A stretch of DNA of 64,000 nt from Hydrogenophaga sp. (GCA_011391595.1 JAABQG010000004.1:22676-86675); one strand, 5' to 3'. Positions 45,788 to 55,225 are shown, counted from the first letter of the stretch. Numbers and translations are program-made. Notes: generated by a model from the letters alone, not told the origin.

Positions 45788-47662
45788 ATGTTTTCCAAAA
45801 GAACACCGAAAAAATTCAAGGCTCTTGAGCCCTTCCTGGACAAGGTCACTACCGCCACGTTGGCCGTGGAACACATCCGCAACGGCGACCATGTGTTCGT
45901 CGGCACCGGCTGCGCCGCTCCGCGCACCCTGCTGCAGGCGCTGGAAGCATTGCCGGTGGTGCCGGCCGACCTCGAACTGCTGCATTTCTTCACCATCAAC
46001 GCCTTCGACCGCGACGCCGAAGGCCACATCACCACGCGCTTTCGACACCGCAGCTTCTTTGTCGGCACCGACATGCGCGGCGCCGTGAAACAGGGCCTGG
46101 TGGAGTACGTGCCCATGTCGGTGGCCCGGGTGCCCGAGATGATCGAGCTCGGGCGCATCCCGGTGGACGTGGCGCTGATCCAGGTTTCCCTGCCCGACGC
46201 CTTCGGCTTTGTCAGCCTGGGGGTATCGGTGGACATCATTCCGGCGGCGGTGGCCCGCGCGCGCGTGGTGATCGCCGAGGTCAACCCGGCCATGCCGCGC
46301 TCGATGGGCGACTCGACCCTGCACGTCGGCCGCATCCACCACCTGGTGCCGGTGGACACGCCGGTGATGGAACTGGGCCGCGAGCCCGCGCAGGATGAGG
46401 ACGTCAAGCGCATTGCCCGCTACATCGCCGGCATCATCGAGGACGGCTCCACCCTGCAGGTCGGTCTGGGCAAGCTGGCGCACGAGGCCCTGCAGTACCT
46501 GACCGACCGCAAGGACCTGGGCATTCACTCGGACGTGGTGTCCGACGCCATCCTGCCGCTGCTCGAAAACGGCATCCTGACCGGCGCCCGCAAGACCCAC
46601 CAGCCCTTCAAGATCGTCGCCAGCATGGCACTGGGTTCACGCGCGCTGTACGACCTGGTCGACGGCAACCCGCTGTTCGTGTTCCAGCCGATCGACGTGG
46701 TCTGCAATCCGGCCACCATTGCGGCGCAATACCGGATGGTGTCGATCGCGCAGGCGTTTGCCGTCGACCTGACCGGCCAGGCTTGCGTGGACCAGTTCGA
46801 CGGCGAGTTCTATGGCGGCATTGGCAACCAGGGCGAGTTCCTGCGCGGCGCCTCCCGCTCGCCAGGCGGCAAGCCCATCCTGTGCCTGACCTCGACCACC
46901 GAGGATGGCGAGACCTCGCGCATCCGCCCGGCCCTGCTGGCCGGCGAGGCCTCGACCATCGCGCGCACCGACGTGCACTACGTGGTGACCGAATACGGCA
47001 TCGCCTACCTGTTCGGCAAGTCGATCCGCCAGCGCGCCACGGCGCTGATCGAGCTGGCGCACCCGAAATTCCGCCCCGAGCTGTTTGCCCAGGCGCAGGC
47101 GCTGGGCTACCTGCCGGTGAGCCAGACACTGAAAAACCTGCGCGCCTACCCGGTCGAGGAGGAAGTCACGCTCACCCTCAAGGACGGGCGCGAGGTGATG
47201 CTGCGCCCCGCACTGTCCAGCGACGCCGAGGGCGTGCGCGCGCTGTTCCACCACCTCAGCGAGGCCGACGTCTTCACCCGGTTCTTCCGCAGGGTGCGCG
47301 GCCTGTCCGACGTCGAGGTCCAGCGACTGTGCAACCTGAACTACGAGAACGAAGTGGCGTTCGTGGCCACCACCGGCAGCCGGGAGGAAGTGCAGATCGT
47401 GGGGCAGGCCTGCTACTTCGTGAACCCCACCAGCAACCTGGCGGAGACCGCGTTCATGGTGCACCCCGAATGGCAGGGCTGCGGCGTCGGCGCGGCGCTG
47501 AATGCCGCCATGGTGAAGCACGCCAGACGCCAGGGTCTGCGCGGCTTCGTGGCCGACATCCTGCCCGGCAACGACCGCATGCTGCGCCTGGCGCGCAACA
47601 GCGGCACCCGGGTCCAGACGCAACGCGACCGCGACTCGGTGCAGATCACGACGCTGTTCTGA
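45788..47662 (+). CDS. Acetyl-CoA hydrolase/transferase fused to a GNAT acetyltransferase domain
   Basis: A 624-aa fusion. Residues about 1-440 are an acetyl-CoA hydrolase/CoA-transferase of the 4-hydroxybutyrate CoA-transferase type ('GIHSDVVSDAILPLLENG', catalytic-type Glu in 'YVVTEYGIAYLFG'). Residues about 460-624 are a GNAT domain ('VMLRPALSSDAEGVRALF', 'AFMVHPEWQGCGVGAALNAA' carrying the acetyl-CoA loop). The combination suggests a CoA-transferase controlled by, or acting with, protein or small-molecule acylation. The stop overlaps the convergent hoxW by 17 bases. Confidence 0.9.
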   Translation: MFSKRTPKKFKALEPFLDKVTTATLAVEHIRNGDHVFVGTGCAAPRTLLQALEALPVVPADLELLHFFTINAFDRDAEGHITTRFRHRSFFVGTDMRGAVKQGLVEYVPMSVARVPEMIELGRIPVDVALIQVSLPDAFGFVSLGVSVDIIPAAVARARVVIAEVNPAMPRSMGDSTLHVGRIHHLVPVDTPVMELGREPAQDEDVKRIARYIAGIIEDGSTLQVGLGKLAHEALQYLTDRKDLGIHSDVVSDAILPLLENGILTGARKTHQPFKIVASMALGSRALYDLVDGNPLFVFQPIDVVCNPATIAAQYRMVSIAQAFAVDLTGQACVDQFDGEFYGGIGNQGEFLRGASRSPGGKPILCLTSTTEDGETSRIRPALLAGEASTIARTDVHYVVTEYGIAYLFGKSIRQRATALIELAHPKFRPELFAQAQALGYLPVSQTLKNLRAYPVEEEVTLTLKDGREVMLRPALSSDAEGVRALFHHLSEADVFTRFFRRVRGLSDVEVQRLCNLNYENEVAFVATTGSREEVQIVGQACYFVNPTSNLAETAFMVHPEWQGCGVGAALNAAMVKHARRQGLRGFVADILPGNDRMLRLARNSGTRVQTQRDRDSVQITTLF

Positions 47663-48149
47663 CGCCGTGCCCGGCAAGCCAGCTGCCCGCCCAGCGCAAT
47701 GCGGCATCGAGATGGGCCAGCGCCGCCAGTCCAGGCGGCTCGCCGAGCTCGAAGCGCTCGCCCCGGATCGCCAGCAGCGTGCAGGGCGGGGGCGCCACCC
47801 CCTGCACCTCGCAATACACCTGCATCAGCGCCTGCGGCGACAGCGCGTGCGTCGTGAAACTGACGTCCTTCGCGGGTGACAGGGGCCTCACCTCGAAGGG
47901 CGCGATGCACCTCAGGCTGGCATCGACGAACAGCACCTGCTGGCGGCCCGCCAGGTCAAGCGCATGTTCGATCTGCAACTGGTAGTCGTCCAGCAATTCC
48001 ACGCTCGCGTCCGGCGCCAGCACAGCCCGCAACCGCTCGACGAACAATGGACCCAGTGCGTCATCGCCCCGGCTCAGGTTGCCCCAGCCGAACACCAGAA
48101 ATGGCGCAACCGCACCCTGTGCCGGCACGGGCACAGATGCGGGCGTCAT
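47646..48149 (-). CDS. hoxW: Hydrogenase maturation endopeptidase HoxW
   Basis: A 167-aa HybD/HoxW-type protease that removes the C-terminal peptide of the hydrogenase large subunit after nickel insertion. 'FGWGNLSRGDDALGPLFVERL' holds the metal-sensing Asp/Glu site, and 'ELLDDYQLQIEHALDLAGRQ' and 'FTTHALSPQALMQVY' follow the family pattern. Its ATG overlaps the hoxH stop by 4 bases (ATGA). It is the last gene of the hox operon. Confidence 0.9.
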   Translation of the reverse strand: MTPASVPVPAQGAVAPFLVFGWGNLSRGDDALGPLFVERLRAVLAPDASVELLDDYQLQIEHALDLAGRQQVLFVDASLRCIAPFEVRPLSPAKDVSFTTHALSPQALMQVYCEVQGVAPPPCTLLAIRGERFELGEPPGLAALAHLDAALRWAGSWLAGHGVRTAS

Positions 48150-49669
48150 GCCGCAGGCGATGAAGGCGGCTGGAGATCGCGCACGATGTCGCCGGTGTGC
48201 GACCGGGTGAGCCGGTCCATCAGCTCACCTCCCGGGCCCACCAGCGCCACGTCAAGCGGCATCTGCCCCAGCGCATGGGTGGCGCAGGACAGGCAGGGGT
48301 CGTAGGCGCGGATCGCCACCTCGATGTGGTTCAGCAAGCCTTCGGTCAGCTCGCGCCCGTCGAGGTACTCGCGCGCCACCGAGCACACCGCCTCGTTCAT
48401 CGCCTGGTTGTTGTGCGTGGTCGAGACGATCAGGTTGCACATCGTCACCAGGTCGTCATCTCCCACCTCGTAGTGGTGGATCAGCGTGCCGCGCGGCGCC
48501 TCGATCACGCCCACGCCCGAGCGCCGTCGCGGCTCGCCGGCCATCAGTTCGCCCGAGAGGATATCGGGGTCGTCGAGCAGTTGCGCAATGACCTCGATGC
48601 AGTGCAGCAGTTCGATCATGCGGGCCCAGTGGTAGGCCAGCGTGGCATGGATGGGCTCGCCACGGCCCCAGGCGACAAACGCCTGGCGTTCGACTTCAGC
48701 CAGCGGGCTGGGAATGAAGTCGCAGTTCTGCAGGCGCGCCAAAGGTCCCACCCGGTACCAGCCCAGGTCGGGCCCCAGGCTTTTCAGGAACGGGAACTTC
48801 ATGTAGGTCCAGGGCTTCACCTCCTCCTCGATCAGGTCGAGGTAGCCTTGGTCGCTGGCACCGTCAAAGATGAGTTGCCCTGCGGCATCGCGCGCGCGGA
48901 TCACGCCGTCGTAAAGGTCCATCGCCCCGTCGGCGCGCACCAGCGAGAGCATGCTGGAGCGGAAACTGCCAAAGCTGTTGTACAGCACGGGGTTCTGTGC
49001 GTGCAATTGCTTTGCCATACCCACCGCATCCTGCGCCCACGCGGTCATCTGTGCCACATCGCGCTGCAGCATCGCACGGTCCTCGGCGCTGACGTGCTTG
49101 TTCATGCCGCCAGGCACCGAGCCCGTGCCGTGCACACGTTTGCCAGCGGTCACGCGGATCACTTCCTGGCCGAACTTGCGCAGCAGGATGCCCTTCTTCG
49201 CGATGTCGGGGTGCGCCTGTGCCACGCCGACGATGTTGCGCCGGTTCGCGTCGGAGTCAAAGCCGAACAGCAGGTCGGGCGACGCCAGGTGAAAGAAATG
49301 CAGTGCATGCGACTGCATCACCTGGCCGTAGTGCATCAGCCGGCGAATCTTTTCAGCGGAAGCGGTGATAGGCACCGCGCCCACCACCCGGTCGAAGGCC
49401 TTGGACGCCGCCAGGTGGTGCGACACCGGGCAGATGCCGCACAGGCGCTGCACCATCACCGGCACCTCCCAGTAGGGCCGGCCTTCGATGAACTTCTCGA
49501 AGCCGCGGAATTCGACGATATGCAGGCGCACCTGCTGCACCCGGTTCTGCGCGTCGAGCAGAATCGTCACCTTGCCGTGGCCCTCCACGCGTGACAGCGG
49601 ATCGATGGCCACGCGGCGCAGGCCTTGCGCAACGGCGGCTGGGGCGGCGGTTTCAAGCGATCGGGTCAT
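48146..49669 (-). CDS. hoxH: NAD-reducing hydrogenase large subunit HoxH
   Basis: A 507-aa [NiFe] large subunit. N-terminal nickel-binding 'RLCGICPVSHH' (near residue 65) and C-terminal 'DPCLSCATHALGQM' hold the four Cys of the active site. The protein continues 42 residues beyond the His where HoxW should cut, longer than the two dozen or so removed in Ralstonia HoxH. It is the H2-splitting subunit of a cytoplasmic heterotetramer. The ATG at 49669 is 2 bases after the hoxY stop. Confidence 0.95.
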   Translation of the reverse strand: MTRSLETAAPAAVAQGLRRVAIDPLSRVEGHGKVTILLDAQNRVQQVRLHIVEFRGFEKFIEGRPYWEVPVMVQRLCGICPVSHHLAASKAFDRVVGAVPITASAEKIRRLMHYGQVMQSHALHFFHLASPDLLFGFDSDANRRNIVGVAQAHPDIAKKGILLRKFGQEVIRVTAGKRVHGTGSVPGGMNKHVSAEDRAMLQRDVAQMTAWAQDAVGMAKQLHAQNPVLYNSFGSFRSSMLSLVRADGAMDLYDGVIRARDAAGQLIFDGASDQGYLDLIEEEVKPWTYMKFPFLKSLGPDLGWYRVGPLARLQNCDFIPSPLAEVERQAFVAWGRGEPIHATLAYHWARMIELLHCIEVIAQLLDDPDILSGELMAGEPRRRSGVGVIEAPRGTLIHHYEVGDDDLVTMCNLIVSTTHNNQAMNEAVCSVAREYLDGRELTEGLLNHIEVAIRAYDPCLSCATHALGQMPLDVALVGPGGELMDRLTRSHTGDIVRDLQPPSSPAA

Positions 49670-49671
49670 GG

Positions 49672-50238
49672 TCAGTCGTAGTGCATCAGGCCGTGGCCCA
49701 GGTGCGGCGTGCGCCCGGCCATCAGGTCGGTCAGAAAGCGCCAGAACGCATCCGCCGAGGGCGGGCAGCCAGGCAGGAAATAGTCCACATGCACTACCTC
49801 GTGGATCGGGTGCACCTTGTTCAGCGGCAGGGGCAGCTCGGGGTCGTTCGGAATGCCGCTGCCTGAACTCAGGCCGGGGCGGCTGCGGTACACGTCGGTC
49901 AGCATCCGCCCCAGGTCGAGATGATTGCGCTGTGCCGGCAGGCCGCCGTTGATGGCGCAGGCACCCACCGCCACCAGCGTCTTGCAGGCGGCGCGGAATT
50001 CGCGCAGCACCACCACGTTCTCGGCATTGCACAGGCCACCTTCGATCAGGCCGATGTCGCAGTGGCCCACGGTCTTGATGTCGGTCAGCGGGGAGCGGTC
50101 GAACTCGACAAGTTCCAGCAGTTCCAGCAGGCGCTCGTCGATGTCCAGGAAGGACATGTGGCAGCCAAAGCAGCCGGCCAGCGAAACCGTCGCCACCTTG
50201 AGCTTGCGCGGGCCGTGCGGCATGACCGGCAAGATCAT
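49672..50238 (-). CDS. hoxY: NAD-reducing hydrogenase small subunit HoxY
   Basis: A 188-aa small subunit carrying the proximal [4Fe-4S] cluster: 'SLAGCFGCHMSFLDIDERLL' (near residue 20), 'GHCDIGLIEGGLCNAENV', 'VAVGACAINGGLPAQRN' and 'YFLPGCPPSADAFW' give the four conserved Cys. It passes electrons between HoxH and HoxFU. The ATG overlaps hoxU by 4 bases (ATGA). Confidence 0.95.
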   Translation of the reverse strand: MILPVMPHGPRKLKVATVSLAGCFGCHMSFLDIDERLLELLELVEFDRSPLTDIKTVGHCDIGLIEGGLCNAENVVVLREFRAACKTLVAVGACAINGGLPAQRNHLDLGRMLTDVYRSRPGLSSGSGIPNDPELPLPLNKVHPIHEVVHVDYFLPGCPPSADAFWRFLTDLMAGRTPHLGHGLMHYD

Positions 50239-50969
50239 GACGGGTTTCCTTCCACCTGTTCCGACACCGGCTTCGCATCGAAACGCCGCTGGCCGATCGG
50301 CGTCACGAAGCCTTGGCGCTTGGGCAGGATCACCCCGACGGGGCAGATGTGCGCCGCGCGGTCGTCCAGCGCCATCGCCGTGTCGGCCAGCCGGCCGCTG
50401 GCGCTGTTGACCAGCAGGTGGGCGCGAATGCCGTGGCCACCGATGGCAAAGACATTCTTGCCATCGACATCGCGGCTGGCCCGCACGCACAGCTCGCACA
50501 GGATGCAGCGGTTCAGGTCCAGCAGGATGTCGGGGTGGCTGGCGTCCACCGGCCGGCTCGGGTAGAACTCCTCGAAGTGCGGGCCTTCCATGCCCATCTC
50601 GTAGGCGGTGGCCTGGAGCAGGCAATTGCCGCTCTTCTCGCAACTCGGGCAGAAATGGTTGCCCTCGACGAACAGCATCTGCAGCAGCGTCTTGCGATGG
50701 CCGTTCAGCTCTTCGGTGTCGCTTTCCACGTCCAGCCCGGCGGAAGCCTTTGCCGTGCAGGCGCCCGCGGGCTTGCCATTGACCTTGACACTGCACAACC
50801 GGCACGAGCCGTGCGCCGGGAAATCCGGGTGCCAGCACAGGTGCGGGATGTAGCGGCCGACGCGGGTGGCCGCCTGCAGGATGGTGTCGCCCGGGTTGAA
50901 CGGCACCTCCTCGCCGTCGAGCGTGAAACTCGGCCAGGCGCCGCCTTCCTGATGCAGTTCGCGACTCAT
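50235..50969 (-). CDS. hoxU: NAD-reducing hydrogenase diaphorase subunit HoxU
   Basis: A 244-aa iron-sulfur subunit like the N terminus of NuoG. A [2Fe-2S] ferredoxin domain has 'AHGSCRLCSVKVNG', the His-Cys3 cluster region 'NHFCPSCEKSGNCLLQA' and a 'NRCILCELCVRASRDVDG' cluster motif. With HoxF it forms the NADH-oxidising diaphorase module. It sits between hoxF and hoxY in one minus-strand operon. Confidence 0.94.
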   Translation of the reverse strand: MSRELHQEGGAWPSFTLDGEEVPFNPGDTILQAATRVGRYIPHLCWHPDFPAHGSCRLCSVKVNGKPAGACTAKASAGLDVESDTEELNGHRKTLLQMLFVEGNHFCPSCEKSGNCLLQATAYEMGMEGPHFEEFYPSRPVDASHPDILLDLNRCILCELCVRASRDVDGKNVFAIGGHGIRAHLLVNSASGRLADTAMALDDRAAHICPVGVILPKRQGFVTPIGQRRFDAKPVSEQVEGNPS

Positions 50970-51048
50970 AGGAATACCTCCGTGCTGCGCGCTACGGTGC
51001 TGTTCGCCTTGGCAGCGCCCCGGCGCCTGGGGGTTGGCACAGGATGTC

Positions 51049-52860
51049 TCATGCCTTGTTCTCCAGATGGGCGCCGGCGTCGTCGCGCCCGGTCATGCGC
51101 CGGGCGATAGACAGCTCGGCGTCCAGATCAAAACCCGGTTCGAAATACAGCGACTTCAGGCGCTGCTCGTAGGCCGGCCGGAACCGCAGGATGGTGTCGC
51201 GCAGCGGGTTGCAGGCGGTGGCGCCCAGGCCGCAGTGCGTGGTGGTGTGCATCAGCTTGTCGAGCTCGAACAGCACGTCGATGTCATAGCGCGATCCCTG
51301 GCCCGAGGCCAGCTTGTCCAGCCGCTTGACCACCAGCGCTGTGCCGACGCGGCAGGGCGTGCAGAACCCGCAGCTCTCGTGCGCGAAGAAATGCGCGAAG
51401 GCGCGCGCCACCTCGAACATGTCGCGGCTGCGGTCAAACACCATGAAGGCGCCCGCCGTGGGCACGTCCTCGAAGGCGATACGCCGGCCGAACTCGAAGG
51501 CCGACAGGCACACGCCCGACGGACCGCCGACCTGCACCGCCTGGGTGTCGCGCGCGCCGCAGTCTTCAAGGATGCGGCCGATGCGGGTGCCGTACGGGTA
51601 CTCGTACAGGCCCGGGCGTTCGCAGTCGCCCGACACGGAATGGATCTTGGTGCCAGTGGACTTGGCCGTGCCGATACTGGCCCACCAGGCGCCGCCCTGC
51701 AGCACGATCTGGCTGGCGGCGCAAAAGGTCTCGACGTTGTTGACGATGGTCGGGTGGCCGAGGTAGCCGCTCTCCACCGGAAACGGCGGGCGGATGCGCG
51801 GCGTGCCGCGCTTGCCTTCGAGCGACTCGATCAAGGCGGACTCCTCGCCGCACACATAGGCGCCCGCGCCGACATGGATGTCGATGTCGAAATCAAACCC
51901 CGTGTGCCCCAGAATCGCCTTGCCCAGCAGGCCGGCGTCGCGCCGGCGCTGCAGCACCGCCTGCAGCGCCTCCAGCAGATAGCGGTACTCGCCGCGCAGG
52001 TACACCAGGCCGATCCGGGCGCCGATGACATGCGCAGCAATCGTCATGCCCTCGAACACCGCGTCGGCCTGGCGGCGCAGCAGCACGTGGTCCTTGAAAG
52101 TACCGGGCTCGCCCTCGTCCGCATTGCAGACCACGACATGCTCGGCACCGGCGGTCTCGCGGCACAAAGCCCATTTCAGGCCGGTCATGAAGCCCGCGCC
52201 GCCGCGCCCGCGCAGGTTGGAGCGCCTTATCTCCGCCAGCATGGGCTCTGCCCCCCGAGCCAGCGCGGTGCGCAGGGCGTCACCCGGCGCGCTCGCCGCG
52301 CCCAGCAGCACGTCGGCGCGCCGGATGTTGTCATGCACCTCGAACCAGGCGGGCGGCCATTGCTCCACTGGCACCCGCTTGCGAATCAGCTCGGCCATCT
52401 GTGCCACGCGGGCCGCGTCGAGCCGGGTCACGACCTGGTGGTGATTGATGAGCAGCGCCGGGCCCTGGTCGCACAGACCGGTGCAGGAAGTAGTGTCCAC
52501 GCTGACCCGCCCGTCGCCACTCAGGCGCCCGGGCGCCACGCCGAGACGACGGCACAGGTCGGCCATCAAGGCCCGGCTGCCCAGCAGGCGGTCGGTGACG
52601 TTGTCGCTGAACAGCACCCTGTAGGCGCCGACCGGCTCGGTGTGAAAGAAGCGGTAGAAGCCGGCCACACCCTCGACATGCGCCAGCGTCAATCCGAGCC
52701 CGGCGGCAATCTGGCCGAGGGCGTCCCGTGGCAGCCAGCCCTGCTGCGCCTGCAGCTCACGCAGGACCTGCACCAGCGCCTGCGGCGCATTGCCATGCCG
52801 CGCCAGCAAGGCCATCACGTCCGGGGCACCGCTGACCAGGGGTTGGGAGCGGATCTGCAT
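51049..52860 (-). CDS. hoxF: NAD-reducing hydrogenase diaphorase subunit HoxF
   Basis: A 603-aa subunit fusing NuoE- and NuoF-like parts. The N-terminal [2Fe-2S] thioredoxin-like domain has 'TTSCTGLCDQGPALL'. The FMN/NADH module has 'LRGRGGAGFMTGLKWAL' and 'AGAYVCGEESALIESLEG', and the [4Fe-4S] site is 'ESCGFCTPCRVGT' with a later 'HCGLGATACNPL'. This is the NAD+-reducing site of the soluble Hox hydrogenase. A GTG one codon earlier is possible. It follows an isocitrate dehydrogenase-like gene. Confidence 0.95.
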   Translation of the reverse strand: MQIRSQPLVSGAPDVMALLARHGNAPQALVQVLRELQAQQGWLPRDALGQIAAGLGLTLAHVEGVAGFYRFFHTEPVGAYRVLFSDNVTDRLLGSRALMADLCRRLGVAPGRLSGDGRVSVDTTSCTGLCDQGPALLINHHQVVTRLDAARVAQMAELIRKRVPVEQWPPAWFEVHDNIRRADVLLGAASAPGDALRTALARGAEPMLAEIRRSNLRGRGGAGFMTGLKWALCRETAGAEHVVVCNADEGEPGTFKDHVLLRRQADAVFEGMTIAAHVIGARIGLVYLRGEYRYLLEALQAVLQRRRDAGLLGKAILGHTGFDFDIDIHVGAGAYVCGEESALIESLEGKRGTPRIRPPFPVESGYLGHPTIVNNVETFCAASQIVLQGGAWWASIGTAKSTGTKIHSVSGDCERPGLYEYPYGTRIGRILEDCGARDTQAVQVGGPSGVCLSAFEFGRRIAFEDVPTAGAFMVFDRSRDMFEVARAFAHFFAHESCGFCTPCRVGTALVVKRLDKLASGQGSRYDIDVLFELDKLMHTTTHCGLGATACNPLRDTILRFRPAYEQRLKSLYFEPGFDLDAELSIARRMTGRDDAGAHLENKA

Positions 52861-52911
52861 CACGTGAACCGGTGAATGGGCGGTCTGTTGGGTTTGGGCC
52901 AGCGTGCGATC

Positions 52912-53958
52912 TCAGCCGTTCCTGATCCGGCTCACTAAGGCTTTGGCAAACGCGTCGGTCCCGTCGCTGCCCCCGAGGTCGCCGGTGCGGATGTTGTCGA
53001 TGTTGAGCGTCTGGTCGATGGCCGTGCGAAGGCGTGTCGCCTGCTGCGTCAGCTTGCAGTGGTCGAGCATCATGGCGGCGGCCAGCATCAGTGCGATCGG
53101 GTTGGCGATGCCCTTGCCGGCAATGTCCGGGGCCGAGCCGTGCACCGCCTCGAAGATCGCCGCATCGGCGCCGATGTTGGCGCCCGGCGCCATGCCCAGG
53201 CCGCCGACCAGACCGGCCACCAGGTCCGACAGGATGTCGCCGAAAAGGTTGGTCGTGACCAGCATGTCGAACTGCCAGGGGTTGAGCACCAGCTTCATCG
53301 CGCAGGCGTCGATGATCACGGTGTCGAGCTCGAACTTGCCTTTGTACTTGCGCTCGTACAGCTCCAGCCCGGTCTCCAGGAAGATGCCGGTGAGCGCCTT
53401 CATGATGTTGGCCTTGTGCACGATGCTGACCTTCTTGCGCCCGGTCAGCACCGCGTGGTCGAAGGCGAACTCCAGCAGGCGGCGGCTGCCCGCGCGGGTG
53501 TTGATGCCGGTGGCCATGGCCACGGCATGGGGGTCGTCGTCGATCTTCACGTAATGCTCGTGACCAATGTACAGGCCTTCGAGGTTCTCGCGCACCACCA
53601 CCAGATCGACCTTGTCGAAGCGCCCACCAGGAATGATGGTGCGCGCCGGGCGCAGGTTGGCATAGAGCTGGAACTCCTCGCGCAGGCGCACGTTGGAGGA
53701 ACGGTAGCCGCCGCCCGACGGGGTTTCGAGCGGGCCCTTCAGTGCCAGGCGCGTGCGCCGGATGCTGTCGAGCGTGGCTTGGGGCAGCGGATCGCCTGCG
53801 GCCTGCACCCCCGCCAGACCGGCGATCTGACGGTCCCAGTCGAAGGGTGCCTCCAGCGCGTCGAGCGCCGCCAGCGTGGCGTGGACGATCTCCTCGCCGA
53901 TCCCGTCGCCGGGAATCAGGGTGGCGGGGATGCGCGCATTGGAAACAACTTGTGTCAT
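52912..53958 (-). CDS. Isocitrate/isopropylmalate dehydrogenase family protein (NAD-IDH like)
   Basis: A 348-aa beta-decarboxylating dehydrogenase. 'ATLIPGDGIGEEIVHATL' opens it, the substrate site is 'SSNVRLREEFQLYANLRPAR', with Tyr/Lys in 'VVVRENLEGLYIGHEHY' and 'VSIVHKANIMK', and Mg ligands in 'LFGDILSDLVAGLVGG'. Features favour a NAD-dependent isocitrate dehydrogenase over isopropylmalate dehydrogenase, though tartrate/homoisocitrate types cannot be excluded. It lies 51 bases upstream of hoxF on the same strand and may belong to that operon. Confidence 0.87.
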   Translation of the reverse strand: MTQVVSNARIPATLIPGDGIGEEIVHATLAALDALEAPFDWDRQIAGLAGVQAAGDPLPQATLDSIRRTRLALKGPLETPSGGGYRSSNVRLREEFQLYANLRPARTIIPGGRFDKVDLVVVRENLEGLYIGHEHYVKIDDDPHAVAMATGINTRAGSRRLLEFAFDHAVLTGRKKVSIVHKANIMKALTGIFLETGLELYERKYKGKFELDTVIIDACAMKLVLNPWQFDMLVTTNLFGDILSDLVAGLVGGLGMAPGANIGADAAIFEAVHGSAPDIAGKGIANPIALMLAAAMMLDHCKLTQQATRLRTAIDQTLNIDNIRTGDLGGSDGTDAFAKALVSRIRNG

Positions 53959-54073
53959 GGTGGGAGTCCCTGGTTCGGCACCGTCATCAGGCGCCATGCC
54001 TTTCTATCATAAGCACCAAGATTGCCGGCGTCTGACGATCCTGTGGTGGCCCACGGCGAACAACTGATTCACG

Positions 54074-55225
54074 TCAAGAAATCGCACCGTCCCGAGGGCC
54101 GCCAGCCCAACGCCCCTGTGAACTCTCACGCAGAAATCGGCCAATCTCCTCGAAGGCTTCCCGCCCCTCGGGCAGTTCGGGATGGAAGAGCTGCCACACG
54201 TGGACCATGTGCGGCCAGGTCTGCAGGGTGACGGGCGAGCCGGCTGCGCTGGCCTTGTTGACGTAGCGTCGGCTGTCGTCGATCAGCATTTCGGCCTCGC
54301 TGGCTTGTACCAGCAAGGGCGGCAGGCCCGACAGGTCGCCAAAGACCGGCGAGATCACCGGATGGCTCGGCCGCATGCGGTTCTGAAACCAGCCGAACCA
54401 GAGCAGCACCGCGCGGGGAATCTTCGCCAGCGCCTTGAACAGCGGGCCCAGCATCGGATCGGTCTCGATGTTGCCCTTCAGGCTCGGGCTGCCCAGCGAC
54501 ACGTCGGTGGCCGGCGACAAGGCCACGGCGGCGTTCGGGGCGCGCAAGCCCTGGTCGCGCACCCAGGCGATCAGCGACAGGGTCAGGTTGCCGCCGGCGG
54601 AATCCCCAGCCACGAAGACCGCGCTGGCCGGCCCGGCGCCCTCGGGTCCGTGGTCCAGCATCCAGCGCCAGGCGGTGCGGCAGTCTTCGATGCCCGCCAG
54701 GCGCGGGTGCTCGGGCATCAGGCGGTAGTCGATAGCCAATACCGCAGCGTTGGCGACTTCGGAGAACTTGGCGGTCAGGCGCCGGTGGCTTTTTGGGCTG
54801 CCCATGGTCCACGCGCCGCCGTGGATGTAGAGCAGGCGGCGCTGCGGGTCGGCGTTGGGCGCCAGCACCCACTCGGCCGGCACGCCGGCGACATCGACCG
54901 GAGCGATCCGGATGGCCGCTTCGGCAAGGGGAAACGCGTTGTCCATGTAGTTGCGCAGCCAGGCCAGATGTTGCCGGCGGGGCACGCGCTTCAACGCGCC
55001 AGCAATGCCGCCGAGCGATGCCACCACCGCCTGGTGCTCCGCACTGGGCGGCGCGTTGATCGATCGACGTTGCCCGATGGGCCCGTCAAACGCGCGCAGG
55101 TCCGGCCCGCGCAGGTAAAGGATCTGGATGAGCCACAGCACCACCATCACGGCCAAGGCCCATGCAAGGAATTCGGTCAATTGCTTCCCCCGTTCAAAGT
55201 CAACGCGTCGGGCAAGGCCCTGCAT
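54074..55225 (-). CDS. Alpha/beta hydrolase (HSL-family esterase/lipase) with N-terminal membrane anchor
   Basis: A 383-aa esterase. A single hydrophobic segment (about residues 17-37, 'FLAWALAVMVVLWLIQILYL') could anchor it. The hormone-sensitive-lipase motif 'YIHGGAWTMGSPKSHRRL' forms the oxyanion hole, the nucleophile Ser is in 'FVAGDSAGGNLTLSL', and the Asp and His follow in 'LPPLLVQASEAEMLIDDSR' and 'WPHMVHVWQ'. It is likely to hydrolyse short- to medium-chain esters; the physiological substrate is unknown. Confidence 0.88.
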   Translation of the reverse strand: MQGLARRVDFERGKQLTEFLAWALAVMVVLWLIQILYLRGPDLRAFDGPIGQRRSINAPPSAEHQAVVASLGGIAGALKRVPRRQHLAWLRNYMDNAFPLAEAAIRIAPVDVAGVPAEWVLAPNADPQRRLLYIHGGAWTMGSPKSHRRLTAKFSEVANAAVLAIDYRLMPEHPRLAGIEDCRTAWRWMLDHGPEGAGPASAVFVAGDSAGGNLTLSLIAWVRDQGLRAPNAAVALSPATDVSLGSPSLKGNIETDPMLGPLFKALAKIPRAVLLWFGWFQNRMRPSHPVISPVFGDLSGLPPLLVQASEAEMLIDDSRRYVNKASAAGSPVTLQTWPHMVHVWQLFHPELPEGREAFEEIGRFLRESSQGRWAGGPRDGAIS

